The notes beneath the pieces were generated by a model. That model had not been told where the DNA came from, made no database searches, and was given only the letters and a program-made list of their open reading frames with translations. 34,757 nt of DNA from Lachnospiraceae bacterium UBA1748 (lineage in GTDB: Bacteria > Bacillota > Clostridia > Lachnospirales > Lachnospiraceae): the NCBI GenBank assembly GCA_002314855.1, contig DCHQ01000005.1:6281-41037 (forward strand). The letters are read 5' to 3'. Positions 1 through 7,863 of this stretch are shown one piece after another (within the stretch, counting starts at the first letter, position 1; every line of letters begins with the position of its first letter). The position numbers were made by a program, and so were the translations under genes.

Positions 1-42
1 CGTAAGGGTCCTAAGAAGACAGTTGCAGGTAAGAAGAAGTAA
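1..42 (+). CDS. rpsM: 30S ribosomal protein S13, C-terminal 13 residues only
   Basis: The window opens inside a reading frame ending RKGPKKTVAGKKK and TAA. This basic tail, with the TRKGPKKT-type signature just before the lysine-rich end, is typical of ribosomal protein S13, and S13 is the expected neighbour upstream of S11. Only the last 13 codons are present; the rest lies outside the window. The next gene starts 62 bases downstream. Confidence 0.85.
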   Translation, partial: RKGPKKTVAGKKK

Positions 43-104
43 GTTCAAACCCAATTGTTTGTAACAAATTAGTTTATTTAATCCAGAAAGTAGGTTAGTT
101 TAAA

Positions 105-509
105 ATGGCAGCAGCAAAAAAAGCAGCAACAAAGAAAGTAACAAAGAAGCGTGTCAAGAAAAACGTTGAACATGGTCAGGCACATATTCAGGCATCTTTT
201 AACAACACTATCGTTACATTAACAGATGCAGAAGGCAATGCTCTTTCATGGGCATCAGCAGGCGGACTTGGTTTTAGAGGTTCAAAGAAATCTACTCCTT
301 ATGCAGCACAGATGGCAGCAGAAACAGCTACAAAAGCAGCTCTCATCCATGGCCTTAAGACAGTAGACGTATTCGTAAAGGGACCAGGATCAGGACGTGA
401 AGCAGCAATCCGTGCATTACAGGCAAGCGGTTTGGAAGTAACTAGTATCATGGACGTAACACCAGTTCCACATAACGGATGCCGTCCACCTAAGAGACGT
501 CGTGTATAA
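105..509 (+). CDS. rpsK: 30S ribosomal protein S11
   Basis: This is a small-subunit platform protein that helps form the mRNA exit channel. The 134-residue product matches the family over its whole length: a lysine/alanine-rich N-terminus (about residues 1-20), the HIQASFNNTIVTLTD strand region (26-40), the GGLGFRGSKKSTPYAAQ core (53-69), and the C-terminal VTPVPHNGCRPPKRRRV tail. ATG at 105 is chosen because it gives the normal N-terminus and an AGAAAGTAGG-type site lies about ten bases upstream. It follows rpsM and precedes rpsD by 20 bases, so it is co-transcribed in the ribosomal protein operon. Nothing is unusual. Confidence 0.97.
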   Translation: MAAAKKAATKKVTKKRVKKNVEHGQAHIQASFNNTIVTLTDAEGNALSWASAGGLGFRGSKKSTPYAAQMAAETATKAALIHGLKTVDVFVKGPGSGREAAIRALQASGLEVTSIMDVTPVPHNGCRPPKRRRV

Positions 510-529
510 TTATTTGGAGGTAGAATAAG

Positions 530-1228
530 ATGGCAGTTAATAGAGTACCTGTACTTAAAAGATGTAGAGCCCTCGGTCTTGACCCTGCATATCTTGGTGT
601 TGAGAAGTATACTCACGCTAACGAGTGGAAGAGAGATCCAGAGGATTATCATAATGGACACAAGAATGGCAAGAAGAGAACTCTTGACAAGAAGATCGAT
701 AGACGTCCTAACGAGTCTATCCGTAAGCTTAAGAACGCTAACAAGAAGGTTTCTGAGTACGGTCTTCAGTTAAGAGAGAAGCAGAAAGCTAAGTTCATCT
801 ATGGCGTATTAGAGAAGCCTTTCCGTAACTACTATGCAAAGGCTGACCGTATGAAGGGTATGACAGGTGATAACCTTATGATCCTTCTTGAGTCAAGACT
901 TGATAGCGTTATCTTCCGTTTAGGTTTCGCTAGAACAAGAAGAGAAGCTCGTCAGGTTGTAGACCACAAGCATGTTCTTGTAAATGGTAAGAAGGTTAAT
1001 ATTCCTTCATATCTTGTAAAGGCTGGAGATGTAATTGAACTTACAGAGAAGGCTAAGGGATTACAGAGATTCAAGGATGTTATCGAAGTAACAGAGAGCA
1101 GAATCGTACCTGAGTGGTTAGATGTTGATTACGAAGCTAAGAAGGGTACAGTAAAGGAACTTCCTACAAGAGAAGCAATCGACGTACCAGTTAACGAGAT
1201 GCTTATCGTCGAGTTATATTCTAAGTAA
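530..1228 (+). CDS. rpsD: 30S ribosomal protein S4, with an N-terminal insertion
   Basis: S4 is a primary 16S rRNA binder that nucleates small-subunit assembly and lines the mRNA entry tunnel. The N-terminus (MAVNRVPVLKRCRALGLDP) and everything from KKVSEYGLQLREKQKAKF (about residue 72) onward match Clostridia S4, including the S4 RNA-binding domain (LESRLDSVIFRLGFARTRREARQ, then HVLVNGKKVNIPSYLVKAGD). The protein has 232 residues against about 197-208 usually. The extra length is a charged segment at roughly residues 26-68, rich in K, R, N, D and H, in a region that is short in relatives. The zinc-binding cysteine cluster found in some Gram-positive S4 proteins is absent; only C12 is visible in the N-terminal region. 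GGAGG at 516-520 supports the ATG at 530. Confidence 0.96.
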   Translation: MAVNRVPVLKRCRALGLDPAYLGVEKYTHANEWKRDPEDYHNGHKNGKKRTLDKKIDRRPNESIRKLKNANKKVSEYGLQLREKQKAKFIYGVLEKPFRNYYAKADRMKGMTGDNLMILLESRLDSVIFRLGFARTRREARQVVDHKHVLVNGKKVNIPSYLVKAGDVIELTEKAKGLQRFKDVIEVTESRIVPEWLDVDYEAKKGTVKELPTREAIDVPVNEMLIVELYSK

Positions 1229-1257
1229 TCAGATTTAATTATATAAGGAGGGTTAAT

Positions 1258-2226
1258 ATGATAGCATTCAAGTTTGGTAATCCAAATATTGAGATTTCAG
1301 AGATTTCTGAAGACAAGAAATACGGTAGATTTGTTGTTGAACCCTTAGAGAGAGGTTACGGTATTACACTTGGTAATTCTCTCAGAAGAATTATGCTTGC
1401 TTCACTTCCAGGTGCAGCAGTAAGCCAGGTTAAGATTGATGGAGTACTTCACGAGTTCACATCTATCCCTGGTGTCAAGGAAGATGTTACTGAGATAATC
1501 ATGAACATCAAGAGCCTTGCAATCAAGGATGACAGCGACAGCGATGAACCAAAGAAGGCACATATCCTTTTCGAAGGTGCAGGTGTTGTTAAAGCTTCAG
1601 ATATTCACTTTGAAGACCCTAACATATCTGTTGTTAATGCTAATCAGACAATCGCTACACTTAGTGGCGGTAAGGATTGTCGTCTTGAGATGGATCTTAT
1701 CGTAACAAAGGGACGTGGATACGTTTCTTCAGATAAGAACAAGAAAGATGATTGCCCAATCGGCAGCATTGCAGTAGATTCTATCTACACACCAGTAGAG
1801 CGTGTCAACATGACAGTAGAGAATACTCGTGTTGGTCAGATAACAGACTACGATAAGTTAACACTTGATGTATATACAAACGGAACAATTGCTCCAGATG
1901 AGGCTGTAAGCCTTGCTGCAAAGGTTCTTGCTGAGCATCTTAACTTATTCATCAACTTATCTGAAAAAGGTATCAATTCACAGGTACTTGAGGATAAGGA
2001 AGCTGATGAGCAGACAAAGGCAAAGGATATGAGCATTGATGAGCTTGAGCTCTCAGTTCGTTCTTTCAACTGCTTAAAGCGTGCTGGTATCAATACAGTT
2101 AGTGAATTAATTAATAAGACTCCAGACGAGATGATGAAGGTTCGTAACCTTGGTCGTAAGTCACTTGACGAAGTTCTTCTTAAGCTTAAGGAGCTTAACC
2201 TCGAGCTTCGTAATGGCGAGGAATAA
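1258..2226 (+). CDS. rpoA: DNA-directed RNA polymerase subunit alpha
   Basis: The alpha subunit dimerises to scaffold RNA polymerase and contacts UP elements and activators. The 322-residue product has the N-terminal dimerisation domain (YGITLGNSLRRIMLASLPGAAV, about residues 34-55), the inserted beta domain, and a C-terminal domain at about 250-315 with the helix-hairpin-helix type sequence LSVRSFNCLKRAGINTVSEL and VRNLGRKSLDEV. The length is close to the usual 314-330. AAGGAGGG about 8 bases upstream fixes the ATG at 1258. It lies 29 bases after rpsD, in the same operon. The 131-base gap that follows holds a pair of stem-loops. Confidence 0.98.
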   Translation: MIAFKFGNPNIEISEISEDKKYGRFVVEPLERGYGITLGNSLRRIMLASLPGAAVSQVKIDGVLHEFTSIPGVKEDVTEIIMNIKSLAIKDDSDSDEPKKAHILFEGAGVVKASDIHFEDPNISVVNANQTIATLSGGKDCRLEMDLIVTKGRGYVSSDKNKKDDCPIGSIAVDSIYTPVERVNMTVENTRVGQITDYDKLTLDVYTNGTIAPDEAVSLAAKVLAEHLNLFINLSEKGINSQVLEDKEADEQTKAKDMSIDELELSVRSFNCLKRAGINTVSELINKTPDEMMKVRNLGRKSLDEVLLKLKELNLELRNGEE

Positions 2227-2237
2227 TTAATTTATAG

Positions 2238-2336
2238 AACATATATTAGTAAATCCAAAGAGTATGATATATGTTGAAACCAATTGGAAATAATATTATG
2301 TCCGGTATGTAAGACCAAAGAGCGTGGCCGGATGTA
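2238..2336 (+). promoter_or_regulatory. Tandem RNA stem-loops with a shared loop motif in the rpoA-rplQ spacer
   Basis: Two hairpins lie in tandem. The first pairs 2238-2248 with 2265-2275 (11 bp, one G-U) around a 16-nt loop. The second pairs 2297-2306 with 2327-2336 (about 10 bp with several G-U), leaving a short internal region and a loop. Both loops contain GUAANNCCAAAGAG (2249-2262 and 2309-2322), while the stems differ completely in sequence, so the loop is conserved and the stems are conserved only as structure. A palindromic CCAATTGG sits between them. The pair ends about 20 bases before the L17 start. It may be a ribosomal protein leader or a processing site; its function is inferred only from position and structure. 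I do not recognise it as a named RNA family. Confidence 0.6.
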
Positions 2337-2357
2337 CCATGAAGGGAGATTAAAACA

Positions 2358-2900
2358 ATGGCAATGTACAGAAAGCTTGGTAAGACTTCAAGCCAGAGAA
2401 AGGCACTTCTTAGAAATCAGGTAACAATGTTACTCGCATCTAAGGATGGTAAGATCACTACAACAGAAGCTAGAGCAAAAGAGATTCAGAAGATCGTTGA
2501 GCCTCTTATCGCACTTGCAGTAAAGGAAAAGGATAACTTTGAAGAAGTTAAGGTTATGGCTAAGGTTGCTCGCAAGGATAAGGACGGCAAGAGAGTTAAA
2601 GAAGTTGTAGATGGTAAGAAGGTTACTGTTTATGATGAAGTAGAGAAGACAATCAAGAAGGATATGCCTTCAAGACTTCACGCTAGACGTCAGATGATCA
2701 AGGCTCTTTACACAGTTAAGGATGTTCCAACAGAAGCAGCTGGTAAGAAGAGAAATACAAAGACTATCGACGTTCCAACAAAGTTATTTGAGGAACTTGC
2801 ACCAAAGTATGCTGATAGAAACGGTGGATACACAAGAATCATTAAGATTGGTCAGCGTAAGGGTGATGCAGCAATGATGGTTGTCATCGAGTTAGTATAA
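2358..2900 (+). CDS. rplQ: 50S ribosomal protein L17, enlarged Clostridia type
   Basis: L17 is a large-subunit protein near the exit tunnel. Family landmarks are the N-terminal YRKLGKTSSQRKALLRNQVT, TTEARAKEIQKIVEPLI (about 34-50), and the C-terminal GGYTRIIKIGQRKGDAAMMVVIEL. The length is 180 residues against about 115-130 in many bacteria. The excess lies mainly at residues 55-105, a lysine-rich segment (VARKDKDGKRVKEVVDGK and following), and around 120-140. Enlarged L17 proteins occur in Lachnospiraceae, so this is a lineage feature and not damage. GAAGGGAG upstream supports the ATG at 2358. It is the last gene of the ribosomal operon; a strong terminator follows within 20 bases. Confidence 0.95.
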   Translation: MAMYRKLGKTSSQRKALLRNQVTMLLASKDGKITTTEARAKEIQKIVEPLIALAVKEKDNFEEVKVMAKVARKDKDGKRVKEVVDGKKVTVYDEVEKTIKKDMPSRLHARRQMIKALYTVKDVPTEAAGKKRNTKTIDVPTKLFEELAPKYADRNGGYTRIIKIGQRKGDAAMMVVIELV

Positions 2901-2917
2901 TCTATACAAAGCACTTT

Positions 2918-2948
2918 AAGAAGCGTACGGTTATCGTACGCTTCTTTT
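2918..2948 (+). terminator. Intrinsic terminator of the ribosomal protein operon
   Basis: A perfect 12-bp stem (2918-2929 with 2935-2946, core GAAGCGTACG), a 5-nt loop and a run of T at the 3' side. It separates rplQ from the ECF operon. Confidence 0.9.
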
Positions 2949-2968
2949 CATTTTATACATTTTACTGA

Positions 2969-2997
2969 TTGATAAGTTTATAAGATAACTGTACAAT
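2969..2997 (+). promoter_or_regulatory. Sigma-A promoter of the ecfA1-ecfA2-ecfT-truA operon
   Basis: TTGATA (2969-2974), 17 bases, TACAAT (2992-2997). It lies just after the rplQ terminator and about 65 bases before the ecfA1 start, so the ECF genes probably have their own promoter and are not expressed only by read-through. Confidence 0.7.
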
Positions 2998-3062
2998 GAA
3001 AAAGTTGAACCGATTTAATTTGGAATCAATAAAGATAACAGGTAGGTAAGTTCGTTAATACT

Positions 3063-3923
3063 ATGTCTATTGTAGAAACCAAAAAACTTGCATATGAATA
3101 TATAAGGCGTGACGCAGAGGGTAATGTTGAAGGCATTACAAGAGCTGTTGATGATGTAACCATGAATATTCATCAGGGAGAGTTTGTAGCTATCCTTGGT
3201 GCCAATGGTTCAGGTAAGTCAACACTAGCCAAGCATTTAAATGCCATTTTTTATCCAACAGAGGGTTCTGTTTTTGTTGATGGTAAAGATACCAAAGACG
3301 AAAGCAAGCTGTGGGATATAAGGCGAACAGCGGGCATGGTTTTTCAAAATCCTGATAACCAGATAATAGGTCAAGTAGTAGAAGAAGATGTTGGCTTTGG
3401 CCCTGAGAATATGGGAGTGCCTACCAAGGAAATATGGGAGCGAGTAGAAGAGAGTCTTCGTATCATTGACATGCTTCCATTTAGAAAAATGTCTCCGATG
3501 AAGCTTTCGGGAGGACAGAAGCAGCGTGTTTCCATAGCAGGCGTTCTTGCTATGCATCCTAAGTGTATAATTCTTGATGAGCCTACAGCCATGCTTGATC
3601 CACTTGGACGAAAAGAGGTTATACGTGCTGTTACAGCGCTTAATCAGGTAGAAAAGATTACAATTATTCTAATTACGCACTACATGGAAGAAGTAATAGG
3701 TGCTGACAGAGTTATTGTAATGGATAAGGGACAGATAGTAATGTCAGGAACACCTAAGGAAGTGTTTTCTCAGATAGAGCTATTAAAAGAGCTTAGACTA
3801 GATGTACCAGATGTTACCATGCTTGCTTACAAACTTCGTCAGTCAGGTCTTCCTATTCCAAGAGGAATACTAACTCAGGAAGAGCTTATAAGCGAGATTG
3901 AAAAATTAAAAGTAGCGAAATAG
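3063..3923 (+). CDS. ecfA1: Energy-coupling factor transporter ATPase EcfA1
   Basis: This is one of the two ATP-binding subunits of a group II ECF transporter, which powers uptake of vitamins or metals through exchangeable S components. The 286-residue protein has Walker A GANGSGKST (46-54), Q-loop Q95, ABC signature LSGGQ (148-152), Walker B CIILDEP (168-174, catalytic E173) and the switch histidine H206 in ITHYMEE. The C-terminal extension after about residue 225 is typical of EcfA. It heads an operon with ecfA2, ecfT and truA, the usual Firmicute order after rplQ. The start at 3063 has an AGGTAGG about 16 bases upstream, a little far. No S-component gene is present in the window, as expected for a shared module. 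Confidence 0.95.
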   Translation: MSIVETKKLAYEYIRRDAEGNVEGITRAVDDVTMNIHQGEFVAILGANGSGKSTLAKHLNAIFYPTEGSVFVDGKDTKDESKLWDIRRTAGMVFQNPDNQIIGQVVEEDVGFGPENMGVPTKEIWERVEESLRIIDMLPFRKMSPMKLSGGQKQRVSIAGVLAMHPKCIILDEPTAMLDPLGRKEVIRAVTALNQVEKITIILITHYMEEVIGADRVIVMDKGQIVMSGTPKEVFSQIELLKELRLDVPDVTMLAYKLRQSGLPIPRGILTQEELISEIEKLKVAK

Positions 3924-3940
3924 ATATTTAGGGTAAATAA

Positions 3941-4786
3941 ATGCAACTAATAGTAGACCATTTATCTTTACAATATAATAAAGGTCTTAGCACAGAGGTT
4001 AAGGCACTAGACGACGTTAACCTCGTAATAAATGAAGGCGATTTTATAGGACTACTCGGACATACTGGTTCTGGTAAATCCACGCTGGTTCAATTACTTA
4101 CTGCGCTTTTAGAGCCAACCTCAGGTACCATATATTTTGAGGGCGAGGATATATTCGACAAATCATACGACAGACGTAAACTACGAAGTAAGGTTGGACT
4201 TGTCTTTCAGTATCCAGAGCATCAGCTTTTTGAAGAGAATGTTTTTGAGGATGTATGCTTTGGTCCGAGGAATTTAGGCCTTGATCGAAAAAGCGTGGAG
4301 CTAAGAGCATATGAAGCGCTTAAAAAGGTTGGAATGCCAGATGAGCTATTCTATCAGTCACCTTTTGATATGTCAGGCGGACAGAAAAGAAAAGCAGCTA
4401 TTGCAGGCGTACTTGCAATGAAGCCAGAAATACTTATCCTGGATGAACCAACTGCAGGTCTTGACCCACAAGGACGCGATGAAATCCTTGGACTTCTTAG
4501 GAAGATGCATGATGAGGATGGCATCACCATTATCTTAGTGTCACACAGTATGGAAGATGTGGCTAACTATGTTAATAGAATAGTTGTTTTAGATAGTGGA
4601 AAGCTTTTATATGATGACAAACCAAGAGCGGTATTTGCTAATTATAAAAAGCTAGAAGAGATAGGATTAAGTGCTCCTAAAGTAACATACGTTATGGACG
4701 CACTAAGAGCTAGTGGAATAGAAGTTCCAGAAGATATAATAACAATAGATGAGGCAGCCCAGGCAATTATTAAGGCACTGTCTTAG
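3941..4786 (+). CDS. ecfA2: Energy-coupling factor transporter ATPase EcfA2
   Basis: This is the second ATPase of the ECF module, pairing with EcfA1 in a heterodimer at the membrane. In the 281-residue sequence: Walker A GHTGSGKST (40-48), Q-loop FQYPEHQLF (Q90), signature MSGGQ (144-148), Walker B ILILDEP (164-170, E169) and H202 in VSHSMED. The FDMSGGQKRK signature region and the DEPTAGLDPQGRDEIL stretch are typical of EcfA2. The gene starts 17 bases after ecfA1 with only a weak AGGGTA-like ribosome binding site, suggesting translation coupled to ecfA1. Confidence 0.95.
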   Translation: MQLIVDHLSLQYNKGLSTEVKALDDVNLVINEGDFIGLLGHTGSGKSTLVQLLTALLEPTSGTIYFEGEDIFDKSYDRRKLRSKVGLVFQYPEHQLFEENVFEDVCFGPRNLGLDRKSVELRAYEALKKVGMPDELFYQSPFDMSGGQKRKAAIAGVLAMKPEILILDEPTAGLDPQGRDEILGLLRKMHDEDGITIILVSHSMEDVANYVNRIVVLDSGKLLYDDKPRAVFANYKKLEEIGLSAPKVTYVMDALRASGIEVPEDIITIDEAAQAIIKALS

Positions 4787-4806
4787 AAGAGTAGTTAGAA
4801 GTATTT

Positions 4807-5634
4807 ATGATTAGAGATATTACGATAGGCCAATATTATCAGACAGAATCTGTCATTCATCGTATGGATCCTAGATTCAAGATAATAGCAACCATGGTAT
4901 TCATTATTTCCATTTTTATATTTACAAATCCATATATATACATTGTAGCATCAGTTTTTCTTGGGATATGCATAGCACTGTCCCGCGTGCCATTTAAGTT
5001 TATGGTAAGAGGACTTAAGTCCGTTGTGATGCTGATTTTACTTACTGTGATATTTAACATGTTTTTCATACAGGGTGAACCGTTATTTCACATATGGAAG
5101 ATAACAATATCAAAGGAAGGTGTAGAAACAGCCGCTTACATGGCAGTAAGACTTATCATATTAATTATTGGTTCGTCTATTATGACGCTTACTACAACAC
5201 CTAATCAGCTTACGGATGGACTTGAGAGTGTTATGAAGCCCCTAAAGCTATTTAGAGTACCTGTTCATGAGATAGCAATGATGATGTCTATTGCACTTAG
5301 GTTTATCCCAATACTTATGGAAGAGACTGATAAGATTATCAAAGCGCAGACAGCAAGAGGTGCTAGCTTCGAAGATAAGAACATGATTAAGCGTGTTAAA
5401 AGTCTTGTACCAGTGTTAGTGCCATTATTTGTATCAGCGTTTCGAAGAGCAAGTGACCTTGCTATGGCCATGGAGGCAAGATGTTATAGAGGCGGTGATG
5501 GCAGAACTAAGATGAAGCCATTAAAATATCATCGCGTGGATTTTGTAGGCTACGTTGTAATAATTATTTATTTTGCGTGCATAATATTCACTGGAATATA
5601 TGCCCATTATTTACCATTTGGAGAAGGACTATAG
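4807..5634 (+). CDS. ecfT: Energy-coupling factor transporter transmembrane protein EcfT
   Basis: EcfT is the integral membrane scaffold that couples the two ATPases to an S component. The 275-residue protein starts with the family-typical RDITIGQYYQTESVIHRMDPRFKI, followed by hydrophobic segments at about 27-58, 70-88 and 112-130, then the amphipathic coupling helices. The two Ala-Arg-Gly type coupling motifs are visible: QTARGASF (181-188) and AMEARCYRGG (221-230). A last membrane segment lies near 245-267. It starts 20 bases after ecfA2, and its stop codon overlaps the start of truA by one base. Confidence 0.93.
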   Translation: MIRDITIGQYYQTESVIHRMDPRFKIIATMVFIISIFIFTNPYIYIVASVFLGICIALSRVPFKFMVRGLKSVVMLILLTVIFNMFFIQGEPLFHIWKITISKEGVETAAYMAVRLIILIIGSSIMTLTTTPNQLTDGLESVMKPLKLFRVPVHEIAMMMSIALRFIPILMEETDKIIKAQTARGASFEDKNMIKRVKSLVPVLVPLFVSAFRRASDLAMAMEARCYRGGDGRTKMKPLKYHRVDFVGYVVIIIYFACIIFTGIYAHYLPFGEGL

Positions 5635-6431
5635 TGAGCGAAGACGCTAAGACAGTCATTAACAATAGCATAGAGACCAGTGATAATAAGACGCTAAGAA
5701 GAATAATGCTTACAGTTTCCTATGACGGTACTAATTATCATGGCTGGCAGTATCAGCCAGGCAGTATCACTGTAGAGCAGGTCCTTAATGAGGCTTTGTC
5801 AGAACTTACCGGTGAAGCTATAGAGGTGTCAGGCTCTAGCAGAACTGATGCAGGTGTGCATGCTCTTGGCAATCTATGTGTGTTTGACACATACTCGCGT
5901 ATTCCAGCAGAGAAGTTTCCATATGCACTAAATCAAAGGCTTCCAGGTGATATTCGTGTTCAAAAAGGCGAGGATGTCGCGGATGATTTTCATCCAAGAT
6001 TTGTAGAGACTCGTAAGACCTACGAATACAGGATTCTTAATACTAAATTCGAAATACCACTTAAGAGAATTAATACATATCATTATTATATTCCGCTTGA
6101 TGAAAATAAAATGAACGCAGCAGGAAAGTACCTGATAGGTGAGCATGATTTTACATCATTTTGTAGCGTGAATGCTCAGTCAGAGACCAGAGTTCGAACA
6201 ATAACTGATTTAAGCGTTGTAAGAGACGGCGATGAGATAGTTATAAGGGTAACAGGCAATGGCTTCCTCTACAATATGGTCAGAATCATCGCTGGAACCC
6301 TCATAGACGTGGGTAGAGGGCAGATAGAGGTAGATAGCCTGCCTCGCATAATAGAGGCCAAGAATCGGGCTAAATCAGGCCCTACAGCGCCTCCTCAGGG
6401 ATTAACATTAATAGGATATCAATTTGTATGA
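5634..6431 (+). CDS. truA: tRNA pseudouridine(38-40) synthase TruA, GTG start
   Basis: TruA converts uridines 38-40 in the tRNA anticodon arm to pseudouridine. It has the family core: LTVSYDGTNYHGWQYQPGSITVEQ (about 26-49), the catalytic aspartate in SGSSRTDAGVHA (D72), FHPRF, and the C-terminal GNGFLYNMVRIIAGTL block. I place the start at GTG 5634, which overlaps the ecfT stop (TAGTG) and lies about six bases after a strong GGAGAAGG (5620-5627). A longer reading from an ATG at 5577 would run inside ecfT without need. A later ATG at 5706 lacks a good site. The length is then 265 residues, a little longer than usual because of an N-terminal extension of about 24 residues. Confidence 0.93.
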   Translation: MSEDAKTVINNSIETSDNKTLRRIMLTVSYDGTNYHGWQYQPGSITVEQVLNEALSELTGEAIEVSGSSRTDAGVHALGNLCVFDTYSRIPAEKFPYALNQRLPGDIRVQKGEDVADDFHPRFVETRKTYEYRILNTKFEIPLKRINTYHYYIPLDENKMNAAGKYLIGEHDFTSFCSVNAQSETRVRTITDLSVVRDGDEIVIRVTGNGFLYNMVRIIAGTLIDVGRGQIEVDSLPRIIEAKNRAKSGPTAPPQGLTLIGYQFV

Positions 6432-7705
6432 GTACAACTAACACAGTAGTAAAACTTAAAAAGGGTGAAGGAAGAACCATCAAGGCTGGTGGTGCATGGA
6501 TTTTTGATAATGAAATCGATACTATCGAGGGCCGTTTCAATAATGGTGACGTAGTATCAGTTATTGATTTTGATGGCTATGGTATGGGCAAGGGATTTAT
6601 TAATCAGAACTCCAAGATAAGAGTTCGTATGCTCACCAGAAATCCAGAGCAGGAAATTAATGAAGATTTTCTTCGTGTGCGTGTTAGAAATGCCTGGGAG
6701 TATAGAAAGAATGTTATGCTTGGTGGTAATACCAAGTCTATGCCTCACACAGGCAACACTGATAGACCTGACCTTAACTGCTGCAGAGTAGTATTTGGAG
6801 AGGCCGATTTTCTTCCAGGACTTACAGTAGATAAGTATGCAGATGTGCTTGTTGTAGAATGTCTTGCTCTTGGTATGGAGCAGTTTAAAGAGACTATAGT
6901 TAATCTATTAAAAGAGGTAATGGCTGAGGATGGTATCAATATTCGCGGTGTATACGAGCGAAGCGATGCTAGAGAGCGCCAGAAGGAAGGACTTCCTAAG
7001 GTCAAGGATTTCATTGGTGAGCCATTTGATAATCCAGAAAGCGTCCTTATAACTGAGAATGGTGTCCAGTACGATGTGGATGTTGTAAATGGGCAGAAAA
7101 CAGGATTCTTCCTTGATCAGAAGTATAATCGTAATGCTATTCAGAGACTTTGCCCTGGAAAGCGTGTACTAGACTGCTTTACTCATATGGGTACATTTGC
7201 TCTTAATGCAGGCCTAGCCGGTGCCAGAGAAGTAACAGGTCTTGATATATCAGAGTATGCTGTTGCACAGGCTACTAACAATGCGAAGCTTAATCATCTG
7301 GAGAATACAGTTAAGTTTAGAGCAGCCAATGTTCTTGATGAGCTTCCAAAGCTTTATGAAGCGGGCGAAAAGTATGATGTAGTTATCCTAGACCCTCCAG
7401 CCTTTACTAAGTCCAAGGATGCAACCAAGAACGCGATTAAAGGTTATAGAGAAGTAAATATGAAGGGACTTAAGCTTGTTAATGATGGCGGCTATCTTGC
7501 CACATGTTCATGTTCTCACTTTATGACTCAGGAACTATTTACTACCATGATGCATCAGGCAGCCAAGGCTGTTCATAAGCGTCTTCGTCAGGTTGAGTTT
7601 AGAACTCAGGCACCTGATCATCCAATTCTTTGGAATAGTGCACCAGGTACTGAGGAAAGTTACTACCTCAAGTTTTTCATTTTCCAGATTGTTGACGAAA
7701 AATAA
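6428..7705 (+). CDS. Class I SAM-dependent rRNA methyltransferase, RlmI-like (PUA plus Rossmann)
   Basis: This is a probable 23S rRNA cytosine-C5 methyltransferase of the RlmI/YwbD family. The 425-residue protein has an N-terminal PUA domain (about 6-75), the family motif LPGLTVDKYADVLVVE (129-144), a SAM-binding motif I VLDCFTHMGTFALNAG (247-262) followed by the acidic GLDISEYA (271-278), DPPAFTKSK (322-330), and a second catalytic-type motif CSCSHFM (360-366). The ATG overlaps the truA stop (ATGA), so the two are translationally coupled. In many Firmicutes rplM-rpsI follow truA; here this enzyme takes that place. The family is certain; the exact target base is inferred. Confidence 0.88.
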   Translation: MSTTNTVVKLKKGEGRTIKAGGAWIFDNEIDTIEGRFNNGDVVSVIDFDGYGMGKGFINQNSKIRVRMLTRNPEQEINEDFLRVRVRNAWEYRKNVMLGGNTKSMPHTGNTDRPDLNCCRVVFGEADFLPGLTVDKYADVLVVECLALGMEQFKETIVNLLKEVMAEDGINIRGVYERSDARERQKEGLPKVKDFIGEPFDNPESVLITENGVQYDVDVVNGQKTGFFLDQKYNRNAIQRLCPGKRVLDCFTHMGTFALNAGLAGAREVTGLDISEYAVAQATNNAKLNHLENTVKFRAANVLDELPKLYEAGEKYDVVILDPPAFTKSKDATKNAIKGYREVNMKGLKLVNDGGYLATCSCSHFMTQELFTTMMHQAAKAVHKRLRQVEFRTQAPDHPILWNSAPGTEESYYLKFFIFQIVDEK

Positions 7706-7707
7706 GT

Positions 7708-7731
7708 GAGACACGGGGACGGGGTTAGGGG
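7708..7731 (+). repeat. Possible remnant of a REP-like G-rich dispersed repeat
   Basis: Directly after the methyltransferase stop lies GAGACACGGGGACGGGG followed by TTAGGGG. It resembles, from memory, the GAGACACGGGGACGG-type short repeats seen in many Firmicutes beside REP-associated transposases. It is much more G-rich than its surroundings. No matching inverted partner is seen here, so it would be a partial copy. Weakly supported. Confidence 0.3.
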
Positions 7732-7816
7732 TTCATTTTCAATATAATATATGGACCAATGATAGACGTATTTGGGGCTTTATGATCCTTAGGGACGTTT
7801 TAAATTAAAGATAAGG

Positions 7817-7850
7817 CAGTAGACCATATATGGTCTACTGTTTTTATTTT
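7817..7850 (+). terminator. Intrinsic terminator after the ECF-truA-methyltransferase operon
   Basis: A perfect 24-base palindrome (7817-7840; arms CAGTAGACCATA and TATGGTCTACTG) followed by TTTTT. A close relative of this hairpin recurs at 17077-17102. Confidence 0.85.
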
Positions 7851-7863
7851 GCTTAATAGAACG

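Noticed and set aside
299..661. Long minus-strand frame across rpsK and rpsD
   Set aside because: It is a shadow of two highly conserved ribosomal protein genes; no ribosome binding site and no protein-like features.
2950..3062. Riboswitch ahead of the ECF genes
   Set aside because: The leader between promoter and ecfA1 is about 60 bases and shows no extended pairing or known riboswitch core.
5577..5634. Earlier ATG start for truA inside ecfT
   Set aside because: GTG 5634 with a strong GGAGAAGG just upstream and one-base overlap with the ecfT stop is a much better start.
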